Positions 1-9,028 of a stretch of 64,000 bases of DNA are shown in pieces. Origin of the DNA: JABCZS01 sp041660525. GTDB taxonomy: Bacteria > Pseudomonadota > Gammaproteobacteria > JABCZS01. The position numbers and the translations under genes are program-made. The first letter of the stretch is position 1. Each line of letters starts with the position of its first letter. The notes below the pieces were generated by a model. It had not been told where the DNA came from. It did no database searches and was given only the letters and a program-made list of their open reading frames with translations. The stretch is taken from assembly GCA_041660525.1 (NCBI GenBank), contig JBAZWD010000001.1:186001-250000 (forward strand), in the 5' to 3' direction.

Positions 1-155
1 TCCAAATCAAAGATGATCCACCATTGTTTCATAACCTAGCGAACTTAGCAATAATTTATGAGGTTAACTTGAAGAAATGCACCTTAACCTCTGTCGATTA
101 TATCTATAAATTACAACCTAAAGAATTTAAAGCATTTAAAATAACTTGTTTTTGA
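1..155 (+). CDS. possible 3' end of a gene cut by the window edge
   Basis: Frame 3 of the + strand is open from the window edge to a TGA at 153-155, giving about 50 residues. The fragment contains PLFHNLANLAIIYE, which resembles a tetratricopeptide helix pair. If it is real, it overlaps the 3' end of the convergent glycosyltransferase by about 50 nt, much like other convergent overlaps in this window. Fifty open codons could arise by chance at this base composition, so this is a weak call with no function assigned. An 8-bp inverted repeat (60-67 and 84-91) lies in the same stretch and could instead be a terminator stem for the leftward glycosyltransferase. Confidence 0.25.
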   Translation, partial: QIKDDPPLFHNLANLAIIYEVNLKKCTLTSVDYIYKLQPKEFKAFKITCF

Positions 156-1285
156 TTATACCAAGCATAATGATCTTGCGCATGTACATGGCTTCGGGCA
201 GCCATTTTTTGATAATCTTTCATCTGATGGATAGCCTGAGTAATCGTATTGTACCACTGATTATCCTGCGATAAATATCCATTATCTTGGTGTCGAATGG
301 CTTTTGCATAGGTAAAAATGGGCGATGCGATGGTCTGCGTGCCTACAATCGCAGCTTCAAAATACTTTAATTCTGATTTACAATTTGTAAATACATTATC
401 TTGTAATGGCACAATATTAAATTCCACACTTCCTATTAACTTTTGTAAATTAATGAAATCACAAAAGGGGAAATATTTTATGCGATCACCAAATTTATGA
501 ATTAAAACATCCGCATTAATATAGCCTACTACTACAATGCGAAGATTAGGAATTTCTTCCAATAATATTTCTAATGCAGGAACAACTAAAGCAAAATCTT
601 TATTATGAGATGGAGTCCCGCTAAAATAACCAATATGAATATGTCCATCTTGTGCTGGCTCAAAGTTTTGTTTAGCTGAAAAAATTTGCTCTGAAATCGC
701 GAGTTGTTCTCGATTAAGAAAATTAGGAATAATTGCGGTTGGAATATCAACAAAATCCCGAACTTGTTCTGCAAGAAATGCATTCGTTGTAATTCCACCC
801 TCACATTGTTTTAATGTTTCACCTATGGTTGAAATATAAGTACACCAAAAATCAAAAACACCTTTATCTGAGGGTTGATCCGTTGTTGATACCATAGTTT
901 GCGCCCAATCGACATTAAAAACTAAATCATCTACATCGAATAATACTTTTTTTCCACGGCTTCGAAATTCAGAAATAAACTGACGTATACACTCATCATA
1001 CCTTACTCTGCATATGACCAAAACATCCGCTAGATCTGCAATTTCATTCAAATACGAAAGATCTTTTAAAAAAAAATAAGATGCTGATATTACGATATTT
1101 TCAGTCGCACTATTTAAGACTTGCGCCATATTATAGGCCCGATATCGGAATGTAGAATAATCAGCTTGTTCATAAATATATGCTACGCGCTTTTTACCAG
1201 AGGCTAGCATTTTTAATCGTTGCTCAACACTGATATCCCAAGGATTTTTATAAGCAACATGTCTGATTGAGTTAAGAAAAAACAT
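104..1285 (-). CDS. glycosyltransferase (GT4-like, polysaccharide biosynthesis)
   Basis: 393-aa cytosolic protein with two Rossmann-like halves. The N-terminal half has VLFDVDDLVF (about residue 115), an acidic motif common in GT4-like enzymes of surface polysaccharide loci. The C-terminal half has HIGYFSGTPSHNKD followed by a helix rich in leucines and IVVVGY, the usual start of the nucleotide-sugar-binding domain, and ends with a conserved SELKYFEAAIVGTQTIAS segment. The ATG at 1285 has an AGGA ribosome site 8 nt upstream and follows the methyltransferase stop by 18 nt, so the two are probably co-transcribed. It should add a sugar to the surface glycan; donor and acceptor cannot be read from sequence. 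Confidence 0.8.
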   Translation of the reverse strand: MFFLNSIRHVAYKNPWDISVEQRLKMLASGKKRVAYIYEQADYSTFRYRAYNMAQVLNSATENIVISASYFFLKDLSYLNEIADLADVLVICRVRYDECIRQFISEFRSRGKKVLFDVDDLVFNVDWAQTMVSTTDQPSDKGVFDFWCTYISTIGETLKQCEGGITTNAFLAEQVRDFVDIPTAIIPNFLNREQLAISEQIFSAKQNFEPAQDGHIHIGYFSGTPSHNKDFALVVPALEILLEEIPNLRIVVVGYINADVLIHKFGDRIKYFPFCDFINLQKLIGSVEFNIVPLQDNVFTNCKSELKYFEAAIVGTQTIASPIFTYAKAIRHQDNGYLSQDNQWYNTITQAIHQMKDYQKMAARSHVHAQDHYAWYNQKQVILNALNSLGCNL

Positions 1286-1303
1286 TAAAATATCCTGACA
1301 TAC

Positions 1304-2068
1304 TTAAGGCTTGATTACCACATATAAATCTTGATGCCCCCACCAAAACCCAGGCGAATATTTATGAATTGAACACCCGGCTTGAGTTAAGACCTCTTGT
1401 TCAACAAATTCTTTTGTTACAATAGCGGTGCCATATTCTGCTGTATTTAAATCCATCTGCTCTGAAATAGGTTCAAACCAAAAGCCATCTTCGGGCATTA
1501 TAAAATCTAGGTGTTCCTTTTCTTTGCTCACTAATCCATGCGTTGTAAAAATCAAAGCACCTTTAGAATTAAGTTGCTCATAATGAGCTAGAATCCATTG
1601 TCCCCATGTTGTTCTTGGCATGTGCGAAAAAAATGAAAGCGAAAAAATAACATCATATTTAGAGGACGGTTTAAAGTTTTTTGGGTCACTCTGAGAAATT
1701 ATAGCTTTTTGTCCTAATTCTTTAGAAATAAATTGAATCGCTTCCTCATGGATATCACAGGCTGTAAAATTAATATAGGGCATAACTAAGGGTAAATGTC
1801 TTGTGACACACCCATAGCCAGAAGCAAATTCCAATAAATTACACGATGTTTGAAAATGAGGCCCTAGATCATTCAAAATATCTGATAATAGCAATGCGGA
1901 TTTACGCCCATCGTGAAAATAATAATGAACGGCTTCTTCCTTGGAACTAAAGCAAGGATGATTCACTACAAAATGAAAAATAAAATCATCTAAATGAATG
2001 CTACTCGATACACCTAATTCTTGCGCTTGAGCAATTGCAAAATTTGCTAAAGTGCATAATTCTTTCAT
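1304..2068 (-). CDS. class I SAM-dependent methyltransferase of the polysaccharide locus
   Basis: 254-aa protein with a Rossmann methyltransferase core. SAM-binding motif I is LLEFASGYGCVTRHLP (about residues 77-92), the acidic end of strand beta-2 is FTACDIHEEA, and motif IV is YDVIFSLSFFSHMP. The start has an AGGA box 8 nt upstream. It sits first in a leftward pair with a glycosyltransferase and is divergent from a GT4-RgpF fusion, so the likely role is methylation of a sugar or chain end, which in some ABC-exported O-antigens terminates the chain. The substrate is inference; a role in another pathway cannot be excluded. Confidence 0.8.
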   Translation of the reverse strand: MKELCTLANFAIAQAQELGVSSSIHLDDFIFHFVVNHPCFSSKEEAVHYYFHDGRKSALLLSDILNDLGPHFQTSCNLLEFASGYGCVTRHLPLVMPYINFTACDIHEEAIQFISKELGQKAIISQSDPKNFKPSSKYDVIFSLSFFSHMPRTTWGQWILAHYEQLNSKGALIFTTHGLVSKEKEHLDFIMPEDGFWFEPISEQMDLNTAEYGTAIVTKEFVEQEVLTQAGCSIHKYSPGFWWGHQDLYVVIKP

Positions 2069-2124
2069 GATATAATCCTAATCTAGCTGGCTATAATTTG
2101 ATTTAGCTTATTTAGTAGGGCATT
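2069..2124. promoter_or_regulatory. divergent intergenic region with -10-like boxes
   Basis: This 56-bp gap separates the leftward methyltransferase from the rightward GT4-RgpF gene. A TATAAT lies at 2092-2097, 27 nt before the ATG at 2125, and a second TATAAT-like stretch lies at 2071-2076. No good -35 box was found at 16-18 nt, so promoter assignment rests on the -10 boxes and the divergent layout. Confidence 0.4.
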
Positions 2125-4503
2125 ATGCTGATAATTGATCATATTCGCAACAAATTAAAATCCATTCTTAAATCTTTCTTAATTTATGGTGGATTTGATC
2201 CAGATCTCTACTTAGCCCTGTATCCAGATGTCTTAAATTCAAAAATGAACCCTTTGCTCCATTATATAAAACATGGACGCTATGAAGGTCGTATAGGCAA
2301 ATGTCAGCCTGTTGAATTTATAGGTTCTCTTGCTGAAATAAAGCCTGATAAAGAAACAATCTTAATCGTCAGCCATGATGCAAGCCTATCGGGCGCTCCT
2401 GTTTTAAGCCTTTCTCTGACTCAACGCTTCTGCGATAAATACTATGTTGTGGTTTTACTTCTTGGAAAAGGAACCCTAACTGAGGCTTTTCGTTCAACCG
2501 GAGCTACTGTCGCTGTTGCTCCTTGCGCTCGAAATAATCCTGTCTTTGCCGAAATAGTATTGCGCCCCATTCTTAACTCTTGTAAATTTAAATATGCGCT
2601 AGTCAATAGTATTGAGTCACGTTCTGTTTTACCCACTTTAAGAAAATATAACATCCCTTCGATTAGCTTATTCCATGAATTTTCAGCACAACGTCCAAAG
2701 AATGCTTTTACTGAGGCAATAACGTGGTCTACTGAGGTTGTTTTTTCCACAAATATAACTCGCGATGACATATGTTCTATGCACCCTAATATTAATCCGC
2801 AACAATTTCACATTATTCCACAAGGGCGGTGTCAGCTACCTAAAGAATTAATAAAAGCCGTAAATTTAAATAAAGAACAAGAAGATATAAAAAACAAAGT
2901 CCGCCCCCTAAGCGCAAAAGATATGTTCGTTGTACTAGGCGCAGGAGCTGTTGAACTTCGTAAAGGCCTAGATTTGTTTATTGAGTGTGCAGCCTGTTTG
3001 AAAATAGAAAGACCTGATTTAGCTTTTCGTTTTATATGGATTGGCCATTGCCCCAGTAATCAATTAGATTACCATGTATTCATTGAAGATCAAATTAAAC
3101 GTGCTCAACTAGAGAATATTATTACCATAGTACCTGAAACTCCTGCCATTCAATCTGCCTATGAAAAGGCTGATTTATTTTTATTAACTTCACGACTTGA
3201 TCCGCTACCGAATCTAGCCATAGAAGCATTTTTTGCAAAATTGCCTCTAGTATGTTTTGATAAAACAAGCGGGATTGTGGACTTTTTGACTCAAACAAAT
3301 GTTTCCTCTTATTGTGTTGCTAAATATCTGAACTGCTCTGATATGGCTAAAAAAGTAGCCGTGATGTCTGACTCAGCAGATTTGCGAGAACAAATCGGAT
3401 TACAACTTTATAAAAATGCCATTGCTACTTTTAATATGGATAATTACATCCAATCTCTTGATAAGCTTGCGGTAAATGCAAAAATCAAATTGGATCTAGA
3501 AAATAAAGCTATTGAAACGATTAAACAATCAGGTTTATTGGTAACAGAATACTTAAATGATGATGCCATACAACATTATGTGATGTCATGGAAAATGGGT
3601 GCCTCAAACAAAAGAAAACCATTCCCAGGATTTCACCCTGGAATTTATTTAGAGTCTATGCAAGAAAATATCCCGGCAGCAGATCCTTTAACAGCATTTA
3701 TTCTCTCTAAACAACCCATCGGCGCGTGGAATAAAAAGGTCATCTATCCGATTTTTCAACCCATACAAAATCTTCCTAATAATAAGAAAGTGGCTATACA
3801 CATACATGCCTATTATCCTGAATTATTTGAAGATATATTTAATCGCATTGTTTCCAATCAAATCCGACCGGATCTTTTTATCAGCGTTAAAAATGAAAAA
3901 CACCGGGGCAAGATCCAACGCGCACTTGTTGAATACGAAGGAACTGTCAATATACAAATTGTTCCAAACAGAGGAAGAGATATTGGACCATTTCTAACGG
4001 CATTTGGATGGGAGATATTTTCCAATTATGAATTTATTGGCCATATACATACTAAAGTGAGTGCTGATATTTCGAATAAATCCATCATTAAAATATGGAA
4101 TGATTTTTTATTGGAAAATCTATTAGGAAATTCTAACACACATATGGCAGATACTATTTTATCATTTATGATGGAGAACCCATCTGTAGGCATGGTTTAT
4201 CCAGATGATCCTTGTATTATTGGCTGGGGAGATAATAAACCTTATGCAGAACTATTAGCAAAAAAACTATGTATAAAAAAATTATCTGCTAATATAGATT
4301 TTCCGATAGGGTCCATGTTTTTTGCTCGCAGCACGGCATTAAAACCCTTATTTAAACTTCATCTAGATTGGTCAGACTATCCAGAAGAACCTCTTGCTTA
4401 CGATGGTTCGCTTTTACATGCCATCGAACGGATGTTCCCCTATATTGTTGAAAGTCAAAATATGAAATGTGCTGTGACTCATGTTCCTGGCATAACAAGA
4501 TAA
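2125..4503 (+). CDS. two-domain glycosyltransferase: GT4 plus RgpF-like (rhamnan synthesis F) domain
   Basis: 792-aa protein. Residues about 20-58 (GGFDPDLYLALYPDV then NPLLHYIKHGRYEGR) form the short leader motif often found before glycosyltransferase domains. A GT4 domain follows, with ILIVSHDASLSGAP at the donor-side loop, GAVELRKGLDLFIE, and the NLAIEAFFAKLPLVCF acceptor segment. From about residue 555 to the end is an RgpF-like domain: VAIHIHAYYPELFEDIF, then the NRGRDIGPF signature and HIHTK. RgpF proteins act in rhamnose-glucose polysaccharide assembly in streptococci; here the partner rml genes supply dTDP-rhamnose. It is convergent with the WbsX-RgpF gene, with 9 nt between stops. 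The linkages formed are unknown. Confidence 0.85.
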   Translation: MLIIDHIRNKLKSILKSFLIYGGFDPDLYLALYPDVLNSKMNPLLHYIKHGRYEGRIGKCQPVEFIGSLAEIKPDKETILIVSHDASLSGAPVLSLSLTQRFCDKYYVVVLLLGKGTLTEAFRSTGATVAVAPCARNNPVFAEIVLRPILNSCKFKYALVNSIESRSVLPTLRKYNIPSISLFHEFSAQRPKNAFTEAITWSTEVVFSTNITRDDICSMHPNINPQQFHIIPQGRCQLPKELIKAVNLNKEQEDIKNKVRPLSAKDMFVVLGAGAVELRKGLDLFIECAACLKIERPDLAFRFIWIGHCPSNQLDYHVFIEDQIKRAQLENIITIVPETPAIQSAYEKADLFLLTSRLDPLPNLAIEAFFAKLPLVCFDKTSGIVDFLTQTNVSSYCVAKYLNCSDMAKKVAVMSDSADLREQIGLQLYKNAIATFNMDNYIQSLDKLAVNAKIKLDLENKAIETIKQSGLLVTEYLNDDAIQHYVMSWKMGASNKRKPFPGFHPGIYLESMQENIPAADPLTAFILSKQPIGAWNKKVIYPIFQPIQNLPNNKKVAIHIHAYYPELFEDIFNRIVSNQIRPDLFISVKNEKHRGKIQRALVEYEGTVNIQIVPNRGRDIGPFLTAFGWEIFSNYEFIGHIHTKVSADISNKSIIKIWNDFLLENLLGNSNTHMADTILSFMMENPSVGMVYPDDPCIIGWGDNKPYAELLAKKLCIKKLSANIDFPIGSMFFARSTALKPLFKLHLDWSDYPEEPLAYDGSLLHAIERMFPYIVESQNMKCAVTHVPGITR

Positions 4504-4512
4504 AATATAATT

Positions 4513-6552
4513 TTATAAATTTGTTTTTTCAGCAAATGGATAAATTACTTTTTTATCTTTTATGGAAAAAGTGCGTACAACTAAAGATGCTGCATAGGCA
4601 CTTATACCCATAGCACGTTCAATAGCATGCGCTAACGTTCCATCAATCTGTCCTTGCTCTTCTTCAAAATCATGCATATCCCATGCTAAATTTAATAGTG
4701 GCACTAATGCCATAGGACGAGCAACAAACATCGTTCCCGCTACAAAATTTAACTCTTGCAATGTCTGCTGATCAATCCCCATACGCGCGGCTAAATATAA
4801 TATTTGATTAGCATTTGAGCCGATATAATCCCAGATCAAGAGAGTATGTATTGTAGGCCCTAAAATACCTGTATCTGGATGTTGTTTGAAATGTTCATGA
4901 GCATTTGATATCGCTTTATTTGTTAGAAGATTTGAAATCATATCTTCTAACCACAGTTCACCATCTTGCCTATGTAAACTTTTTTTAGTATGTACTTTTA
5001 TTAATAAATCATGATTGTTTTGTAAAACCAAAGGCAAGATTTTTAGAAAAGGTAGAATATCACGGCCTCGATTCGGGAGCGCTAACAATTCAAACGTAAA
5101 TCCAGAGGCGGTTAACTGTTCAAAAATATCCTTCTCTTTTTCCAAAGGGCATGTCACATATAATTTAAATGATACTAAATTTATTTTTGCGATTTGATCT
5201 AAAATATTTTTAAAAATATCTTCATAAAAAGCATGAATCACTATAGCTATAGGATTTTTAATATCGATTTTTAAAGAATTTTTAGTTAAGGCATAACGCA
5301 CCAAAGCTAATCGGGTGGCTTCTAAATAAGCATAACCATATCGCTCATCTGGCTCAAGATACGCACCTTCGGCCCATTCATTCCAAGCATTAACAAAAAT
5401 TAATTGTTCATCAGATGCAGAAAAACGTTGATGCGTATCTACAATAGCATTATATAACCATGCTTGATAAAGCTCCGGTGAACTATTTAGAAAAACGGTA
5501 CTGTGATTTTTGCGTCTGGGTGTATTGTCCCAAGATGGACAAATACCACGCCATAAGGTGTAACGCGGCATTACATAATTTTCGCTTGCTTCACTTAATG
5601 ATTGCCAATTATAAACCGTACCCGCAAAATCATTTCCTAATGGAGTAATTTCTCTAATAATTTGTGGAGACGAATTATTGGGAGGAAACTCAATTGCGGC
5701 ATCAAAACCATATTCCGCCGGATCAACGGACTCAAATGATTGTGTATAAGCTAAATAAATTTCCCCAACTCCATGTGTGCGACACCATTCCCGCCATAAT
5801 TTTACTGTGTTTTTAGCTGAAGGTAATAAATTAGGTCTATATACTAATAATAGCGGCTTACCATCGATATGAATATAACGAGAATCTCGTAGATATTGCG
5901 ATACATATTGAATAAAACTCAGATCATCTTCTTCTGAATGTTGTTGAGCAATAAGAATATTGTCTTCTGAACCATCCCAGCGACGACTCCAATTTTCATT
6001 AGCCCAACACAAACAAAAAGGTAAATCTAAACTCCGATCTTCTAGATAATTTTTAAGAGGTGTTTCTAAGAGACGTTTACCTGCAAACCAATAAAAATAA
6101 AAACAAAAACCTTCAATCCCATAAAGTTTTGCCAACTCAATTTGACGGTGTTGTACCTGAGTATCGCGCAAGTCATAATACCCCAACTCCCCAGGAATAT
6201 GCGGTTGATAATGATCAACAAATTGAGGCTGTGCAGGTTTAACATTTGTCCATTCTGTAAACCCCTCTCCCCACCAGGCATCATTTTCTGGAATTGGATG
6301 AAACTGTGGTAAATAAAAACAAATAAGCTTGACCGGTTTTTTTTGTAATGGTGCGGCATGAAGCAAAGGCACAGGTCTACAAATGATAGGAGCGAAATTA
6401 TGGGGAAATAAGCCTCCCGCAACAGGTGGAGTCCAGTTAAAATACTTTTTAATATAATCAAATAATTTTATTTTTACTTCATGTTTCTTTTCAATAGAAC
6501 CTGGGGCCTGTCGCCAAATCCAACGTGAAATTTTATAAATATGTGTATTCAA
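4513..6552 (-). CDS. WbsX/GH99-like domain fused to an RgpF-like domain
   Basis: 679-aa protein. About residues 70-420 match the WbsX/GH99-like family of polysaccharide loci, with ICFYLPQFHPIPENDAWWG, GFTEWTNVKPAQPQF, the GFCFYFYWFAGKRLLE segment and INAW-like VNAWNEWAEGAYLEPD near its end. From about 430 a second domain matches RgpF: IAIVIHAFYEDIFKNIL, then NRGRDILPF and IKVHTKK. The start is TTG at 6552, supported by a GAGGAA box 6-7 nt upstream and by the lack of an early ATG. It ends the leftward rml operon, starting 27 nt after the upstream stop. WbsX proteins are linked to O-antigen synthesis, but their chemistry is poorly defined, so the exact reaction is unknown. Confidence 0.85.
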   Translation of the reverse strand: MNTHIYKISRWIWRQAPGSIEKKHEVKIKLFDYIKKYFNWTPPVAGGLFPHNFAPIICRPVPLLHAAPLQKKPVKLICFYLPQFHPIPENDAWWGEGFTEWTNVKPAQPQFVDHYQPHIPGELGYYDLRDTQVQHRQIELAKLYGIEGFCFYFYWFAGKRLLETPLKNYLEDRSLDLPFCLCWANENWSRRWDGSEDNILIAQQHSEEDDLSFIQYVSQYLRDSRYIHIDGKPLLLVYRPNLLPSAKNTVKLWREWCRTHGVGEIYLAYTQSFESVDPAEYGFDAAIEFPPNNSSPQIIREITPLGNDFAGTVYNWQSLSEASENYVMPRYTLWRGICPSWDNTPRRKNHSTVFLNSSPELYQAWLYNAIVDTHQRFSASDEQLIFVNAWNEWAEGAYLEPDERYGYAYLEATRLALVRYALTKNSLKIDIKNPIAIVIHAFYEDIFKNILDQIAKINLVSFKLYVTCPLEKEKDIFEQLTASGFTFELLALPNRGRDILPFLKILPLVLQNNHDLLIKVHTKKSLHRQDGELWLEDMISNLLTNKAISNAHEHFKQHPDTGILGPTIHTLLIWDYIGSNANQILYLAARMGIDQQTLQELNFVAGTMFVARPMALVPLLNLAWDMHDFEEEQGQIDGTLAHAIERAMGISAYAASLVVRTFSIKDKKVIYPFAEKTNL

Positions 6553-6579
6553 AAGAGTTCCTCGTGTGCTTAACGTGCA

Positions 6580-7266
6580 TCAATTCATCAATGCATTTTT
6601 TAAAATAATAGAAACATAATCTTTTTTAAAGCTTACACCTGCTTTCGGTAAAATTTTTTCAATTAAAGAAATATCAATAGGATAGGCAGCACCTTTTTGC
6701 GTTAGGGTAAAATGTGCAGACTTACCTAAAACTCCCTCTATAATATAAACTATTTTTTGAATAGATAAATTCTCATGAGAGGCAATGTTTATAATTTCAT
6801 TTTTAAATAAGTCATGATTCAATATATAATCTACCAGTTTAAAAACATCTTCCCCCGCAATTAAATTGCGGGTGCTGTTGGCCCATAGTTCAAAGGTCTC
6901 TCCACTATTTATTTTTTGTTTTAAAAAATTAATAATTGTTGGACTGCTTGTTTTACCTACGACATGCGACAGCCTGAAAATATAATATTTTTTTGCATGC
7001 TTTTGAATGAGTTGTTCCATGTGTTTTTTGTGGATAACATAAAGGCTATCTTTGGCGCTGGAGTCATAGACGCTACCGGTACTAAAATAAACTAATGTTT
7101 TTTCTGGATTTTCTTGCAGGGTATTGACTAACAAATAATGCTCGCGCTTAAATGCTGCCGCCTGCGTTTCCTGTGAATTGGACACGCCACTTGCAAAAAT
7201 AATTATATTGTCATTATTTTCATATGTTGAAAATAGTTTGGCTAACATGCCACTACCAATTATCAC
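6580..7266 (-). CDS. SDR-family nucleotide-sugar epimerase/reductase
   Basis: Extended short-chain dehydrogenase of 228 aa. The protein begins with a compact glycine motif (IIGSGMLAK), then has YFSTGSVYD, the catalytic-type YxxxK (YVIHKK), and FRLSHVVGK. It is shorter than typical 300-330-aa sugar epimerases. I place the start at GTG 7266 because AGGAG lies 7 nt upstream and the GTG overlaps the last base of the rmlC stop (TAGTG). A longer TTG start at 7287 would lengthen the first strand but has no ribosome site. Its place inside the rml operon suggests it makes or reduces another sugar nucleotide for the same glycan. Confidence 0.75.
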   Translation of the reverse strand: MIIGSGMLAKLFSTYENNDNIIIFASGVSNSQETQAAAFKREHYLLVNTLQENPEKTLVYFSTGSVYDSSAKDSLYVIHKKHMEQLIQKHAKKYYIFRLSHVVGKTSSPTIINFLKQKINSGETFELWANSTRNLIAGEDVFKLVDYILNHDLFKNEIINIASHENLSIQKIVYIIEGVLGKSAHFTLTQKGAAYPIDISLIEKILPKAGVSFKKDYVSIILKNALMN

Positions 7267-7808
7267 TATAGCGCTCCTTCTGTCCAAAACGGAGCCTGCG
7301 CATCTTTTTCAGATAAAATAATAGGCGCAACATTTGGCCAATCAATATTTATAGTTTTATCATCCCATCGAATACTTCTATCATGCTCTTTACTATAAAA
7401 AGCCGTGGCTTTATAAAGTACTTCTGCTGTATCTGATAGCGTTAAAAAACCATGTGCAAAACCTTCTGGGATCCATAACTGATATTTATTCTCTGCTGAT
7501 AAAATAGCTGATACGTACTTACCAAAAGTAGGTGAGTCTTTACGAATATCCACCGCCACATCAAAAATCTCACCTTGCGTAACACGCACGAGTTTTCCTT
7601 GCGCCATGGGATCAAGTTGATAATGTAATCCGCGCAATACACCCTTTACAGATTGTGAATGATTATCTTGCACAAAATTCACGAAAAGACCGGTTGCATA
7701 TGCAAATTTCTCTTGATGATAGCTCTCATAAAAAAAACCGCGGTCGTCTTTAAAAACTTGTGGTTTTAAAAGAATCACTTCTGGAATGGCTAGAGGTGTA
7801 GCTTTCAT
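7266..7808 (-). CDS. rmlC: dTDP-4-dehydrorhamnose 3,5-epimerase RmlC
   Basis: 180-aa cupin-fold epimerase that converts dTDP-4-keto-6-deoxyglucose to dTDP-4-keto-L-rhamnose. Family hallmarks are visible: DDRGFFYESYHQEKF near the N-terminus, FVQDNHSQSVKGVLRGLHYQ with the active-site histidine loop, KLVRVTQGEIFDVAVDIR, and the WIPEGFAHGF motif. Length is normal. The ATG at 7808 follows the upstream RgpF-like gene by 2 nt, so translation is probably coupled. Confidence 0.95.
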   Translation of the reverse strand: MKATPLAIPEVILLKPQVFKDDRGFFYESYHQEKFAYATGLFVNFVQDNHSQSVKGVLRGLHYQLDPMAQGKLVRVTQGEIFDVAVDIRKDSPTFGKYVSAILSAENKYQLWIPEGFAHGFLTLSDTAEVLYKATAFYSKEHDRSIRWDDKTINIDWPNVAPIILSEKDAQAPFWTEGAL

Positions 7809-7810
7809 GC

Positions 7811-9028
7811 TTATAAAAATCCTTGGGAATATAGAATGTAGTTAATACCTTGGAGCACATCTTTGCCGTAGGACTTGCTAAACAGTAATTTTTGTATCTC
7901 TGCGTTTTCATCTTCTTGCATAAGTTTTGCTATAATCAACACATCTTCTTCTGAAAACACACCACGAAAAAACCCATCTAATTTAATTAATGGCATCCCA
8001 AGATAAAGTAAAAAAGCATTATTTTGATGAATCTGACTCTCTTCTCTAAATGCCCTTAGTATTTTTGCACAAAGAAATTGTTTTATGCCTAAAATCAAAT
8101 GATTATTTTCTGAAGTTGCAGCTTCTTGAAAAAATTTCTCGGTTTTCTCAGCGGCTTGCCATGCTTCTTGTTCTGACATACCTAAATAATTGAGCGCTAT
8201 TTCTTTGCATTGTTCTTTATTAAAAATAAGTCGCTTCCAGGGAATACGACCGCTGCGCCTAGCTTGAGAAAATGCGGCTTTAATGAATTGATCATCGGTA
8301 TTGATCAAGTGTGTTACTCGAGCGATATCATACAGTGCGCTGAGATTTTCGGGGCCAATCACTAACCTTTTTAAACAAGCAGAGAGTTGTATTTCTCCGT
8401 TTCTAATCACACATGGTCGCATTTCACTATTTTTATAAGACTTCCAAAAATCGATGAATTTATCTTGGCATAAAATTCGTCCGCTCATAGCGATACAAAA
8501 AGATCCTAAATGATAGTTGCCATGATAATTTTCTGTGGCTCCCAACACCTCGGTTGTTGAGTTCATTAAATCCCGAAGAAATTTTTCTGTGCGCGTTCTT
8601 TCATAAAAAACGCTGTCATTACACATTAATAAACGTGGGCATTGTAGGTTATATTTTTTCTCAAAAATAAAATTAAAACCCGCTTTATAGCTACCAAAAT
8701 CTCGACCAAAATTAAAACGCTCAATATAACAATCAAAATATTCAGCACCTGGGTCTTGCAAGCTTAAAGTATTGACCCCTATCGTATAAAATCCTAAACG
8801 TTTTGCCGTTGTTAATAAGTTTTTGAGATCCTGTCTAATCGTGCCTTTTTGATAGAGTGCTATTAATAATATTTTTTGCCCAGCATATTCTTTATCGATA
8901 ATGCGATTATCTTTTTTAAATAATGATTGAATCTTCAACCAACAAGATTTAGGCCATAGAATACATAAAATAAATAACCGCGCAAAAGCTCTCAAGGCAA
9001 AACGAAATAAAGTTTTCAATGTTTTCAT
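7811..9028 (-). CDS. free-standing RgpF-like polysaccharide biosynthesis protein
   Basis: 405-aa protein with a basic, hydrophobic N-terminus (about residues 10-35) that may attach it to the membrane. The core has ILLIALYQKGTIRQDL, then NFGRDFGSYKAGF, which matches the NxGRDxxxF signature of the RgpF-like domains in the two neighbouring fusion proteins. It also has LLMCNDSVFYER and GATENYHGNYHLGSF, typical of rhamnan synthesis F family proteins. It sits between rmlA (4-nt overlap at its start) and rmlC (2-nt gap), so it belongs to the rhamnose operon. A glycosyltransferase role in rhamnan assembly is inference from the family. Confidence 0.75.
   Translation of the reverse strand: MKTLKTLFRFALRAFARLFILCILWPKSCWLKIQSLFKKDNRIIDKEYAGQKILLIALYQKGTIRQDLKNLLTTAKRLGFYTIGVNTLSLQDPGAEYFDCYIERFNFGRDFGSYKAGFNFIFEKKYNLQCPRLLMCNDSVFYERTRTEKFLRDLMNSTTEVLGATENYHGNYHLGSFCIAMSGRILCQDKFIDFWKSYKNSEMRPCVIRNGEIQLSACLKRLVIGPENLSALYDIARVTHLINTDDQFIKAAFSQARRSGRIPWKRLIFNKEQCKEIALNYLGMSEQEAWQAAEKTEKFFQEAATSENNHLILGIKQFLCAKILRAFREESQIHQNNAFLLYLGMPLIKLDGFFRGVFSEEDVLIIAKLMQEDENAEIQKLLFSKSYGKDVLQGINYILYSQGFL

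Noticed and set aside
6066..6461. 131-codon frame inside the WbsX-RgpF gene
   Set aside because: Same strand but different frame from a long conserved protein; no family features.
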